Shown here: in pieces, positions 1 to 15,975 of the stretch
How the letters are laid out: every line of letters begins with the position of its first letter
Numbering within the stretch: position 1 is the stretch's first letter
Origin: Neocallimastix lanati (nom. inval.)
Taxonomy: Eukaryota; Neocallimastigomycota; Neocallimastigomycetes; Neocallimastigales; Neocallimastigaceae
Length of the DNA stretch: 64,000 nt
Direction of reading: 5' to 3'
Assembly: GCA_016946835.1 (NCBI GenBank)
Contig: JACVTC010000033.1
Coordinates: forward strand, 526,001 to 590,000
Made by a program: the position numbers and the translations under genes
Notes under the pieces: generated by a model
Seen by the model: only the letters and a program-made list of their open reading frames with translations
Database searches by the model: none
Told to the model about the DNA's origin: nothing

Positions 1-353
1 AAGATCTTTACTATTTATTTATTGTATTCTATTTACATTATATATAAATTATTTATTATAAATAAATATATATTAAAAATGTAACACTCATTTTGCATTT
101 TGAAATATTGTATTTCGAAATGAGGCTTACATTAATTATGGCGATTTTTATTTTTTCGTATTTTAAATGTGGCATTGTAATATATTTAATTAATGAAATA
201 TTTTTTTAATTATATTGAAATAATGAAAATATCAAAAATATTTTATTTATAAAGAATATTTTTTTATTTTTTATAAAAAATATAGATCTTTTATATTTAT
301 TTTTTCGAACCACTTTATCAATATTTTAAATTTTTAAAAATTAGAAAGTTAAA

Positions 354-406
<53 letters not shown>

Positions 407-741
407 AATTAAACATTTTATTTTTAAAGAATATTATATTTTTTATTTTTAAAGAATATTTTATTTATCCATTTTAAAGATATATGGAACTATTTAATTT
501 TTATATGAAAAAAAAATTTTTTTAAAGAATATCTTTAATTCTTTAAAGAATTTCTTATTTTTAAGTGTATTTTTTTAAACAAATAAAAAACTTTTAATTT
601 TTGAATTTATATAAAGAATATTTTATTTTTAAAGAATTTTTTTAATTGCATAAAATATTAATGAAGGTAATGATATAAATATAAAAATTATTAATTGAAA
701 TATGATAAAATAATTATTTATTAATATGTAATTATAAAGAT

Positions 742-781
<40 letters not shown>

Positions 782-1800
782 TTCATAATTATCATAATTA
801 TTTGAAAATTTTAAAAAAATTTTTTTTTTTAATAATTGTGAAAATTTAATCATTATTGAATTGAAATTTTAATTAAGAATAATTTTAACAATTAGTTAAT
901 TATAATTTTGTATGACAGAATCGACAGAATTCTAGTTATCTTTTTTCATTTATCATTACTCAGCTATTTCTTATTTATTTATTTTAAATCAATATTTAAT
1001 TATTTGAATTTAAATCAATTAAATATTCTAACCATAATTCTATAATATCATTTTTTTGACTTCCATTGTCAGTTGGATTCTACATTTTTTTTGTATTTTT
1101 TCAATTAAAAAGTTAATTGTTGAAAGATTCAGATGCGTTATTTATTATATGATTAATACAACTATAATAATTTCAATTGTTATTATTGTAGCCACTTAAA
1201 AAGGTCTCATCAAAATATTCAAGAAATTTCAAAAATTTATCAATTTATCATAATGTTGTTCTTGACATGTACTTTTATTATATTAAAAATAATAACTATG
1301 TATTCAGGATTTATAAATATTATATTTGAAATAAATTTATAATAAATATATATATTTATATTGTCATTCATTTCATCATTACAGAGGTTATTATGATTAT
1401 TATTATTTTTTTTTTAATTTGTAATAATGTCAAATTAAAGGTTGCTTTAAAAAATAGAAATATTTTTTTAAATAATACTTTAATTATTATTAAGATCTAA
1501 AAGTTTTTAAATTCAATAATAAATAGAAAATTTAATTTATAAAAATTAATATTTAAAAATTAATAATAAAAATAATAAAATAAAAAATTTAATTCACTTT
1601 CCGGAAACAAATGTAAGTAGTTTTGTTTGAATTCTCAGTTACTAACTACTAAGAAACTATATTGTTTCTTAAATTAATTGGATGGTATCTATCTAGGATT
1701 CTAATACCTGACAAATCTTTAAAATTAAAATAAAAAAAAAAAAAAAAAAAAATTAAGATCATAATAAAATTTATTTTAATATAAAAGAGTGAATTGTTGT
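1..1800. other. AT-rich intergenic DNA, no gene seen
   Basis: Nothing here reads as a protein on either strand. It contains T-tracts at about 359-398 and 748-778 and many short AT motifs. A short open frame at 629-853 (-) is only a translated T/A tract. Around 1609-1660 a GTAAGT followed by TACTAAC resembles intron signals, but no open frame flanks it. Confidence 0.6.
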
Positions 1801-1960
1801 ATTCTTTCCTAGTAATAGATGAAGAGGATGGGGTAGTTTGGCAAAATTAGGAATGAACCTACTATATTAGTTAACCAAAAAAAGATTGAAGTTCTTTAAC
1901 ATTCTTTGGAGTTGGCCAAGTTATATTAAGGTAGGATTAATGAAAACTCCCTAATGAAAC
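1801..1960 (-). pseudogene. Ty3/gypsy retrotransposon pol remnant (RT to RNase H junction)
   Basis: On the minus strand this island decodes, with frameshifts, to the stretch that joins reverse transcriptase to RNase H in Ty3/gypsy elements. Visible pieces are G-x-x-x-NP, then WPTPKNVKELQSFFG, then SRFIPNFAKLPHPLHLLL. These match the usual pattern of WPxPxxxxxLxxFLGLxNYYRRFIxxFxxxAxPLxxLL. At least one frame change falls between FFG and the tyrosine-rich NYY position, and another falls before WP. No LTRs, integrase or gag were found nearby, so this is a short old fragment. The family call rests on motif order; the host is a fungus and the element is an ordinary genomic retrotransposon. Confidence 0.75.
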
Positions 1961-2050
1961 AAAAATTAATGTTCTTATAAATCTGGATTAGATAAACTAC
2001 TTTTATGGTATCATCCTGGTAACTGTCTTGATAAATCATGAAAATATGAT

Positions 2051-3459
2051 AAATTTTAGCTAAGTTAAAATTTCATAACAACTAATTATGTTACAACAAT
2101 CTAGATAACTTAATTCGTTGCATCAATAAAATCATGTAAAATGAAATTAAATTTATAATTTCGAAGTTTCATTGATTTTTAAATATTAAATAAATAAATA
2201 ATAATGTTAAAAATAAAAATAAAAATATAATTATGTTTTAAATAAGTTTTATACTTTCATTTTGTTTGTTTATTTGTTTATTTAATGTTAATACACCAAC
2301 CTGATAATTAACCCAATTTATTACAGGGAATGATATATATGGTATATATGAATATTTTTAATATAAGCCATAAAGATAATATTATAAGATGGCTTAAATA
2401 ACAATTAAATAATTATTCCCAAGAAGAATTATATGCAAACAAAATTAAACTTCAGGGGAATGCTAGAAATAAAGTTTAATATGCTTATAATTATTAAGTT
2501 TATAATATAAAAGTTAATTTTAACTTAAAATCATAATTTGAATATTACTGTAATGTGTATACAAACAATGTAAATGATATTTATGTGGCACATGTTATTA
2601 ATAAAATAGCGTAAATAGTAATGTAGATCAATACATTTATGATATTCAAATGTAATAATATAAATTATGTAGGACAATTATAGTTTAATTAGTTGTAGAA
2701 CTCTTATTTATCTTTAAATTATTAATATAATAAATCTAAAATAAAATAAAAAAATACTTTATTTATTATTGTTTGTTTAGATTTATTATATTAATAATTT
2801 AAAGTATTTTTTTTAACATTTTAAAATGAATAAATTAGTAAATAACTTTAATAATAGTATTTATATTATAAATTATAAATTAAATTATAAATATAATTAA
2901 AATATAATTATAAATATTAAAATAAATATATAAATATTAAAGTATATAAATATATAAAGTATATAAATATATATAAATATATATAAATATATATAAATAT
3001 ATATAACCATATAAATATATATAAATATATATAAATATATATAAACATATAAATATATATAAATATATATAAATATATAAATATATAAATATATAATATA
3101 TTAATAAATAAATATATAAAGATATAAAAAATTTTTATATATAGATATATAATAATATATGTATATAAATAATAATAATATATGAAGATAAATATAATAT
3201 AATAAGGAAACATTTATAATTATTTTATTTTATAATAATTTTTAATAAATAATTATAAATATTAAAAATAAATTAATTCATATTAATTAAAATTTATAAA
3301 TAATTAAAATTTCTAAATGATTAAAATTTCTAAATGATTAAATTTTTTTACATAATTAAAATTTCTACATAATTAAAATGAGAATAATATGTATTTTAAT
3401 TCATAGAATAAAATTATATAAAGAAAATTTCTATATTGTATTATATAAAAATATATAGA
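2051..3459. other. AT-rich intergenic DNA with an (ATATATAA)n-like stretch
   Basis: No gene seen. About 2935-3130 is a near-tandem ATATATAAAT array; the 98-residue frame read through it on the minus strand (2917-3213) is only Tyr/Ile/Phe repeats and is not a gene. Confidence 0.6.
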
Positions 3460-3905
3460 CATATACGATGGATACCCATCTCCCATTAGTTACCAACAGT
3501 TATTAGTGTAGGTTTGATGAATGGCATACTAGTATAGCGTCGCCTCTCACAACACGTTGTTATACGTCAGCCCAGTGCTAAATTCCCTATACATTCCCAC
3601 ATTCCTACATATATCTCTATTGATCACCAGCATGGAAACGGGAACCATTCACTCTCCCCAGTATGTGTAATCATTGGCGTGTTGGAATTTGCCCAGCATA
3701 ATTCCTATGAAATTAACCAGAGACATCATCAAGGCCTATGATAAAGTCGTAGCTTAGTATCAAGATTAGGTGAATAAGCAGCTAAGGGAAAGCCTTCTAG
3801 ATACCACTGAGATTGTATGATTCCAGGATAGAAAACCTCTGTACTTATATGGTACAATATCGGGGATTTGAACCAGGCCACTACACTAACCTGTATTGTA
3901 TAACA
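3460..3905 (-). mobile_element. GC-richer island with tRNA-like B box, possible SINE-like retroposon
   Basis: This 445-bp block is sharply richer in G+C than its surroundings and has no open frame of note. On the minus strand, near its 5' end, TAGTGTAGTGG (A-box pattern) is followed three bases later by GGTTCAAATCC, an exact Pol III B-box consensus. The spacing is too short for a real tRNA, so this would be a tRNA-derived head with a deletion. The body does not match the four-copy SINE family elsewhere in the window, and no clear poly(A) tail is seen. It could also be a fragment of some other element. Confidence 0.35.
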
Positions 3906-5049
3906 TTACAATATATTATCTCATGTCATTAATTAATAACTAATAATTCTTATTATATAAAAAATAACGTAAATGAATGAATAACCAAATAAAAATAAAT
4001 GTCATTTTTATATAGCAAAATAATGGCAACATTTTTATATAGTTTTTTCTTTAAAGTTTGTTCATATATAATTTTTCTCATTCATTATAAATATTATTAT
4101 TATTACTTTGTATTTGATACATTCTTATTTATCATTCAATTACTTTGTTATTAAAGTTTTTTTATTAATTTTGTTTATGTTTTAATATATATAAAATAAA
4201 ATTACATATATATATATATATAAAATATATTTAAGTTTTTAAAATTATTTTTAATAATTTGTATTATATATATAAATAAATTTAATAATTTTCATATTAA
4301 ATTAAAGTTAGTTACATTGGAAGTCATTTATTTAATAAAATTATAAAATAATATGAAAATAACTTTATTTGTATATTATTAATTTTTTAAGAAAAAAGAA
4401 AATAATAAAAATAATTTCTTCGTATTCATTTTATTATATTGTTATATTTCTCTAATATCTATTATATAAATATATTTTGTGTTTTTATATGTACTTATCT
4501 ATACAAGTATTTTTAGTAGTTCAAAGCAACTAGATATTCGATTACGATAAAAAACATATAATTTAACAATTTTTCTTAACATTATTAATATATAAAATCA
4601 GCATTTATATATTTAACATAATAAAAATATATTTATATATATGAACATTAAATTTCCTTAATTTAGATTTCAGAAAGATTTTTAAATGGTAAATTTTATG
4701 TTAATAATGTTTATAATAAAGAAAAAAAATATCAAAAATAATTAAAGAAAATAATAAAAATGAATGAAATAATAAATTTGGAGAATTTCACTTTTATCGT
4801 TTTTAAACTCATTATATTATAAATAATAAATAGTAGTAGTAAAATTATATATTGTTAATTATTGAAATATATTAAAATATTCAATTAATTGTTCAATAAC
4901 CTTGTATAAAGTTAATGTAAAATATATTTCAATGGGTATATATTTTCAGCAAAAATAATTATATATAAATAAATAAATAAATAAATAAAAAAAAAAAAAA
5001 AATTACTTTTCAAAATCAAATTAAAAATTAAAATTTAAATTTAAAATCA

Positions 5050-5080
<31 letters not shown>

Positions 5081-5082
5081 GA
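3906..5082. other. AT-rich intergenic DNA, nothing recognised
   Basis: No open frame, RNA gene or repeat family could be supported here beyond short AT runs such as (TA)n near 4205-4222. Confidence 0.55.
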
Positions 5083-5083
5083 A

Positions 5084-5126
<43 letters not shown>

Positions 5127-5437
5127 AAAATAAAAAAAAAAATAAAATAAAATAAAATAAAATAAAGTGAAGTAAAGTAAAATAAAATAAAATAAAATAA
5201 TAAAATAAAATAAAATAATAAAATAAAATAAAATAAAATAAAATAAAATAAAATAAAATAAAATAAAATAAAATAAAATAAAATAAAATAAAATAAAATA
5301 AAATAAAATAAAATAAAATAAAATAAAATAAAATAAAATAAAATAAAATAAAATAAAATAAAATAAAATAAAATAAAATAAATTAAAATAAAATAATAAA
5401 ATAAAATAATAAAATAAAAATAAAAATAAAAAAAAAA
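5083..5437. repeat. Poly(A) tract followed by an (AAAAT)n array upstream of the F-BAR/RasGAP gene
   Basis: About 40 A residues at 5084-5123 lead into roughly 260 bp of AAAAT pentamers (about 5143-5390), broken by a few GTAAA and TAATA variants. The array ends about 70 bp before the chosen ATG at 5509, so it occupies the promoter position. Long poly(dA:dT) DNA disfavours nucleosomes; whether it acts here is inference. Confidence 0.85.
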
Positions 5438-5508
5438 GTACTTTGTTAAATCATATAAATTATTAATATTATTGGATTATATTCTTAAAATATTTCAGGT
5501 AAAGGAAA

Positions 5509-7097
5509 ATGTCTTTTGAAAACGTTTATCGATATACAAATGAAAGTTTAATTTTATGTCATGACGTGTTAGATTTTTATAAAAGAAAAAAAGATATAGA
5601 ATTTCAGTTTTCCAAATCACTATGTAAGACAAATTAATAAAATATAACATACAAACAAAAATTTTATTAATTCTTAATATATTAATAATAATTTATTTTT
5701 ATTACAAATATATACACTCTATTTAATAATAAATATAAATTGAATAAAAATATACTAGCGAATTTATGTCAGACTTATAAAAATCAATATTATAATATCA
5801 TTAATCAACCTCAAAATACACCAGAATTAATGATAAAAGCTCATTTATTACAGAAGTATTTTTTTTTTTTTTAATACCAGCAATATACCTTTAAAAATAA
5901 AAATGAAATTTATATATAAAAATTAATGGATATAAACTTTGATTATTATATTATAGTTCATTATGGAAAACATTTGTAAACCAAATTGAAGAATTTGACC
6001 AAGTTGCTAGATATCATGTAAATTAATATTATATTAATTTATTCATTATATAATTATAGAAGATTTTTATTCATTATATATATAAATTTATAATATATAT
6101 ATAGAGAACTTTAGCAGTATCATACGATGATTCAATTGTTCAACCTTTAACAAATGATGTTGAAGAAATGGAAGCTAATCAGAAAATAGTAATAAAATAT
6201 ATTATATTAATAATATAGTTTTTTTTATATAAATTAATAAAATAAAAAAATTTGATAATAATAAAAAAATTTAAATATTTTATTATTTTTATTAAAAAAA
6301 ATAGATTATTGAAAATGGTTTAAAAAAAGTAAAGATTTTACAAGATGCTTATACAGATTTAAAAAAGGTATTCAAATTATTTTATTTGTTATATATTTCA
6401 ATAATAAAATTTAATAAAATTTAATAAAGAAAATTGTTAGAAAAAATATTCATTATAATTTTAAAAATTATTAGAAAAGAAAATTATTTAAAGAAGCACA
6501 GGATATTGCGAAAGAAGCCGCAGAAGCATATAATAAAGGATTAAATACATATAATATAAAAGATAAGGAAATGGAAAAGGTAATTTATATAATACATAAA
6601 TAATTATTACTATTATAATTAAATATTTTAATAATTGAAATATATATTTATTATTACATGTGTATATATATAAATATGAAGTTAACAACCAAATATCAAA
6701 CAAGTTTAGAGAAAGTAAATTATTTGAAAGATAGTGTTAATAATTGTGAAATAACGTGTAAAAAGCAACAAGAACAATATTATTTCAGTGATTTACCTGT
6801 TATTTTAGAAGTAAATTTAAATAAAACATAAATGATATGTATTTTAATGATATATTTTTATTGCTAATACATAAAACATATATAAAATATTTATTTCATA
6901 ATATTAATATTAGAATTTAAAATCAAAAGAGGAAGAAAGATGTTTTAATCTAAAGAAATTATTTATTGAAGCCAATAAAATTGAAAAACTTTCAGTTCAA
7001 TATATTGTAAACATAAATAATTCTGTTGGTGAAGGATTAAAAGATATAGATGTTTCAGGTGATATTGAAGATTTTACCCAAAATTATGTAATTTATT

Positions 7098-7128
<31 letters not shown>

Positions 7129-10100
7129 TTTTACTTTAATATTATTATGAAAACAAAATTAATAATAATTTGAAATATATGATATTAAAATTAATTAATT
7201 AATTAATTATTCATATTTTTATTTTAAATATTATATATATTTATATAAATTAATATTTTTTATAGATGTATTCATTTAATCATAATTCTGATATATCAGT
7301 ACGTAGTTTAATTAATCCAGAAAAAGCAGGAAGAATGATGGTTCATAAAGATACTGGTTTAATTGAATGGAAATCTAGATATTTTGTTTTAATGTCAAAA
7401 CACTTTCGTTTATATTGCTTTGAAAATGAAGATGTAAATATTAAAATATATTAATATATTATTTATATGAATTTAATTATTAATAAATATAAAAGAAAAA
7501 ATAAAAAAAATTATAAAGAAAATTAAATTTAATATAAATATAATATATTATATTTATATTAAATTTGTTTATATATCTAAATATATTTTAATATTATATT
7601 AATTTTAACAAATTAATTGTAAAATGATTTTAAAAATTAAAATAATAATAATGAATAATAATGATAATAATAATAATGATGATTTTCAGTCAGAAAAACC
7701 TAAAGAAATTATCGATTTGAATGATGTATCTATTCATTTACTAGATGATAGTTATTTTAGTTTAAGTAATTCATTTCAAATTATTGTATATAATAATATC
7801 AAAGAAAAGACGAGGAAAAAAGCTTTTGTTTATTATTTTGTTGCGGAATCCTCGTTGGATCGTCAGGAATGGTTTTCACATATTCGTGATATAGCATATT
7901 GTTGTCAAACTTGTAATATAGCAAAAATGATTTTATACGAATATAATCAAAAAATTAATGGACATAATATCAACCATTCAATATTAAATAATAAAGTAAG
8001 TGAAATATCTGATACTCATTATTCTCATACTAATAGTCATAATGTTGATTCGGAATCTATTAATAGTAAAATAATAACAGTTCACAATGGTAGCAGTAAT
8101 TTCGTCAGCTCAAACAATGGAAATGAACATGTAAATACAACAAATATAACAGAACAAATTAAAAAATCATTTGAACCTGAACCAGTATCAGGAATGCCAA
8201 GTAAATCATTAAATACTAATAAATCATTAATTACATTCGCAGAAGCTTTAGATGATCCTTTAATATTTATAAATTCATATGATCAAGATAATTCACAAAC
8301 TTTTGAAAATAAATCATCATCAAATTCACCAAATGCATCCCAGGGATCACTTAACAAAATAATAGGTAAATCACCAGTACCATCTCAAAAGTCATTAACA
8401 ATGTCAAATCAACATGATGATCAATCTTCTTCATTGACATTGAAAAATCCAATTCTTGCTCAAAGATTTCATGAACATAATAAAGATAAAAAGCAAAATA
8501 GATATAGCACTAGTTTCCTTGAATCTTCTAAAACAGTAAATACTAATAATTTAAGAAGAGACTCTAGCGCAGAAATAAATACAGGAAGTAATTTGAAAAA
8601 AGATTCTTCATTCTTTAAGTTAATTAAAAATAATGCAAAGAATATTAATATATTTAGTTCAGTATCAGATGAGAGTATTGATAATCTTGCGAAAGATCCA
8701 TCTTCTGGTACTATTCAATCATCAAAACAAAATTGTCATTACTCTATTATAAGTAATATTCCTCATTCTAAAATTTCTCAATATTCAATTCCAAATAACG
8801 GTAATAATTCTTTGGAAGAAGATTTAAACAATATGTTTGAATATTTAAATAACAAAAATAAATATACCATTAATCGTAATATTAAGTTATGCATTTTAGA
8901 AGCTAGAAATCTATTTCCAAATGAAAAGAAAAAAAATTTAGAATTCTATACATTTATATTTTTTGATGATATTGTTCAAGCTAAAACTTCAAAGCAAGGT
9001 GGTTCCAATCCATTTTGGGGAGAAGAATTTACTTTTGAAAACGTTTTACCTTGCTTAAATAATATTCATTTAATTATATGTCAGCAGCACCGTGTTAATA
9101 ATGATACTGAAGTTGGTCATGTTATTATTCCTATTAATAAATTACATAGTAATAAGAGAATAGAAGAATGGATACCATTAACCCCATTATATAATAATAA
9201 TGACAATTTTAACGCATCTATAAGAGTTGGAATTACATTAATTGATGAACATATTTTACCAACTGAAGATTATAATGAATTTATAGAATATATTTTACAA
9301 CCATCACTAGAACCTGTAATAAGATTAGGAAATGTTGTTCAACAACGAGAAGAATTTGCTAAAACACTTTTGTATGTATTAATGGATAAACAGAAAGAGG
9401 TTGATGGTATAAAAGCATTGGTTTCACTTGAAATTAAAAATACGGATGATCCGAATATTATATTTAGAGGTAATTCTTTAACAACAAAGATAATTGATCA
9501 ATATATGAAATTAATAGGTAGTCGATACTTAAGCAATACATTAAGAAGGCAAATTCAAATTGTTTATAATTTAAAAGAATCTTGTGAAGTTGATCCTTCA
9601 AAAATTGATAAGTCAGAAGATATTAAGAAGCATTGGAAAAAATTATTAGCATATGTTAATAATTTCTGGGAAGCAATTAGACAAAGTGTAAATAAATGTC
9701 CATCTAAATTGAAAGAAATTTTTAGTTTTACTAAAATGGAAGTTTCAAAAACGTTTGAAAATGAAAATACTGTACAGTATTCGTCAATAAGTGGATTTAT
9801 TTTCTTGCGTTTCTTCTGTCCCGCAATATTGTCTCCAAAACTTTTTGGTCTTAATGAACAACATCCTGATCCAGTAACCGCAAGAACATTAACTTTAATA
9901 GCAAAAATTTTGCAAAACTTAGCAAATTTAACAGAATTTGCTAGCAAAGAACCTCATATGGGTGAAAGTAATATTTTTATTAAAAATCATATTAATGAAA
10001 TGAAAAATTTCATTGATGCCATTTCAGTTAATCCTGACAAAGAAGAAGAAAACTCCGTAGTTGATTATGATGTTCGTAGTCAATATGAAAAATTATATAG

Positions 10101-11241
10101 ATTTTATAGAAGTAATTGTAGGTCATGCTTTGATAAAAGTGATATTGAGGATAAAAAAATGTTAGATATTATTCAAAATATTTCAAATATTCATATTAAA
10201 TATAAAAAGGATTTACTTAACTATCAAATATCCTTAGAAAATAATTCTATTAGAAAGGTATTAAATAATTCTGAATCTTCTCTCTATGATGTTGTAAATG
10301 GTAATGAAGAAGATGAGAATGAAGATAGCAAAGAATCTGAAGCATGTAGTAGTCATATAAAGAAAGAATTAAGTAATTATGTTATAGATGACAATTACAA
10401 AAATGAAATAGATGGATCCTTAAAAAATATTATATTTACTATCCGAAGATACACATCACTATATAATAAAAAGGATAATACTAAAAAGCAATATAGCACA
10501 TTAAATAGAATGTCTTTCTCTCAGTACTCCCCATATATTGAAGATATATTTAGTCCTAGTCAAAGAACATCATTTATTTCAACTATTAGTAATAATGATA
10601 ATAATAATAATAGCAATAATAATACTAAATCGGAAGAAAATGATAATAAGAGTGTCAATTCTGCCCATTCACTTTCGGATGTAAATGCAATATCTTTAAA
10701 TGAATTAAATGGTTCATCAAATAGATTAAATATTAATTCACGAAATTCATTAAATTCCAATAGTTCAAATTCTATACATACTAACAGTTATACAGAAGAA
10801 AATAATAATAATAATAATGAAAATTTAAAAGATGATGATGATGATGATGAAATTATCTCTATAACGGAAGGTTTAAATTTATTGAATAATCAACCTAATT
10901 ATCAAATTGACAAAAGAAATAGAAATGTAGAATTATCAAGACATAATTCTATTAGAAAAAATAGTCATTATATAAAAGTATTTACTAATGCTGAAGTAGG
11001 TTCTAGTAATTATTCATCATCATCAACACCTTCACCAGTATCAGTATCACCAATTGAGCCACATTATACTTTAACTAGTGGAGGTGATGATAATTATCAA
11101 AATGGTCAATATTCACCTAATTCAAAGAAGCGTTTTCCATTAAATATGAAAAGAAAAATTTCGATGACGTTAAACTCTCTCACAGGTAGCCATTCATCAA
11201 ATATTCATAGAGATCACGGTAAAGTTAGCAGAGACTATTAA
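5509..11241 (+). CDS. F-BAR / PH / C2 / RasGAP protein, ten exons
   Basis: I read ten exons with GT-AG junctions that keep one frame: 5509-5623, 5759-5855, 5957-6017, 6105-6188, 6305-6367, 6475-6579, 6682-6810, 6914-7087, 7266-7433, 7690-11241 (1515 residues). Residues 1 to about 275 are an all-helical F-BAR/FCH module with the typical start FYKRKKDIEFQFSKSL. A PH domain spans about 297-403 (WKSRYFVL to the Trp of RQEWFSHI). Then come an Asn/Ser-rich linker, a C2 domain at about 728-835 (GGSNPFWGEEF) and a RasGAP domain at about 880-1105. The GAP domain has the likely arginine finger in IFRGNSL (R925) and the FLRFFCPAILSP signature (R1039). The tail is Ser/Asn-rich. By family, it should bind curved membrane and switch off a Ras-type GTPase. 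Nine introns of 87-256 bp crowd the first third. Exon 10 begins at 7690; the frame open from 7624 is intron. A 5'-UTR intron is possible (AG at 5498). Domain calls are strong; exact junctions lack transcript support. Confidence 0.88.
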
Positions 11242-12328
11242 TTATTATTCATTCATACAAAAAAAAAATAAAAGAAAATAAAAGAAAATAAAAGAAAAAA
11301 AAAAGTTAAAAAAAAAAATAAAAAATAAAAAAATAATTAATTAAAATAAATAAATGAAATGAATAAAATAAAAATAGAAAAATAAAAATAAAAATAAAAA
11401 AAAAAAAAAAGAAATAATAATTATAATAATAATAATAATAATAATAATAATTATCATAATTATAATAAATAAATAATAATGAATAATATAGTATATGATT
11501 TTTATTATTCTTTATAAATAACGCAAAAATTTTAAAATAATACTAGTAATAAAATAAAAATTTATAAATATTAGGAAAGTTTAGAATTTAATATTTAATA
11601 TTTTTTATAAAATATATATATATATATATATATATCAATAAATTTAATAACTATAAAGCATTACAATTATAATTATCGTTATAATTTGTGAATAATACCA
11701 TAAATTTTTGTTAAACACTACTTCTAACACAAACGTATTTGATATTTTTTTCCATATATATATAAAAATCATATCTTACTTAAATCATAAATATTACATT
11801 ATAATAATAATAATAGCAAAAATTATATATATATAAATTTTATTTATTTACTGTATAGTAAATAAATAAAATTTAAATTAAAAAAAAAAAATAAAAAAAA
11901 ATAAAAATACTATTATTTAAAATTAATAAAATGATTAACATGTTCTTTAAAAAAAAAAAAATTTAAAAATGATAATTATTATTTGCTTAAAAATAAATAA
12001 ATTTAATATAAATAAATTTATAAAGTATAAATAATATAAACCAATATATATTTATTTTATGATGTTTATTATTTACGATTTTTATAAAAAAAATATTCAT
12101 ATATAATTACAATAATGTAATTAACAATAAAATTATAATTAAAATATATTATATAAATATATATTATTAATATATTTATATAAAAAAAGAAGTTATATAA
12201 TTATAAAATATAATTATAAAAATATTTAAGATTATAAATAAAACTATTCATAAATTTTATATAAAAATTATATTAAATTTTTTTATCATTAATTATTGCT
12301 ATTTTTAATATTACACTATTGAAAAGAA
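11242..12328. other. Convergent intergenic region between two 3' ends
   Basis: The RasGAP gene and the next gene end toward each other across 1.09 kb of A-rich DNA with AAT/ATT runs near 11420-11450 and (TA)n near 11610-11634. No coding frame or clear terminator structure is visible. Confidence 0.6.

Positions 12329-15975
<3,647 letters not shown>

Noticed and set aside
1609-1660. GTAAGT ... TACTAAC ... TAAG, an intron-like string
   Set aside because: No coding frame on either side; such words arise easily in AT-rich DNA.
2917-3213. 98-residue open frame (-)
   Set aside because: Pure Tyr/Ile/Phe/Leu translation of an ATATATAA repeat.
3707-3757. Short frame with IIKAYDKV, reminiscent of reverse-transcriptase motif A
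   Set aside because: Only about 20 codons, ends at once in a stop, and no other RT motif nearby in any frame.
7624-7689. Start of the RasGAP gene at 7624
   Set aside because: This stretch is the tail of an intron ending in TTTTCAG; the PH domain begins in the previous exon and continues in frame from 7690.
9564-9947. 127-residue antisense frame
   Set aside because: Shadow of the RasGAP domain, which is clearly coding on the plus strand with conserved motifs.
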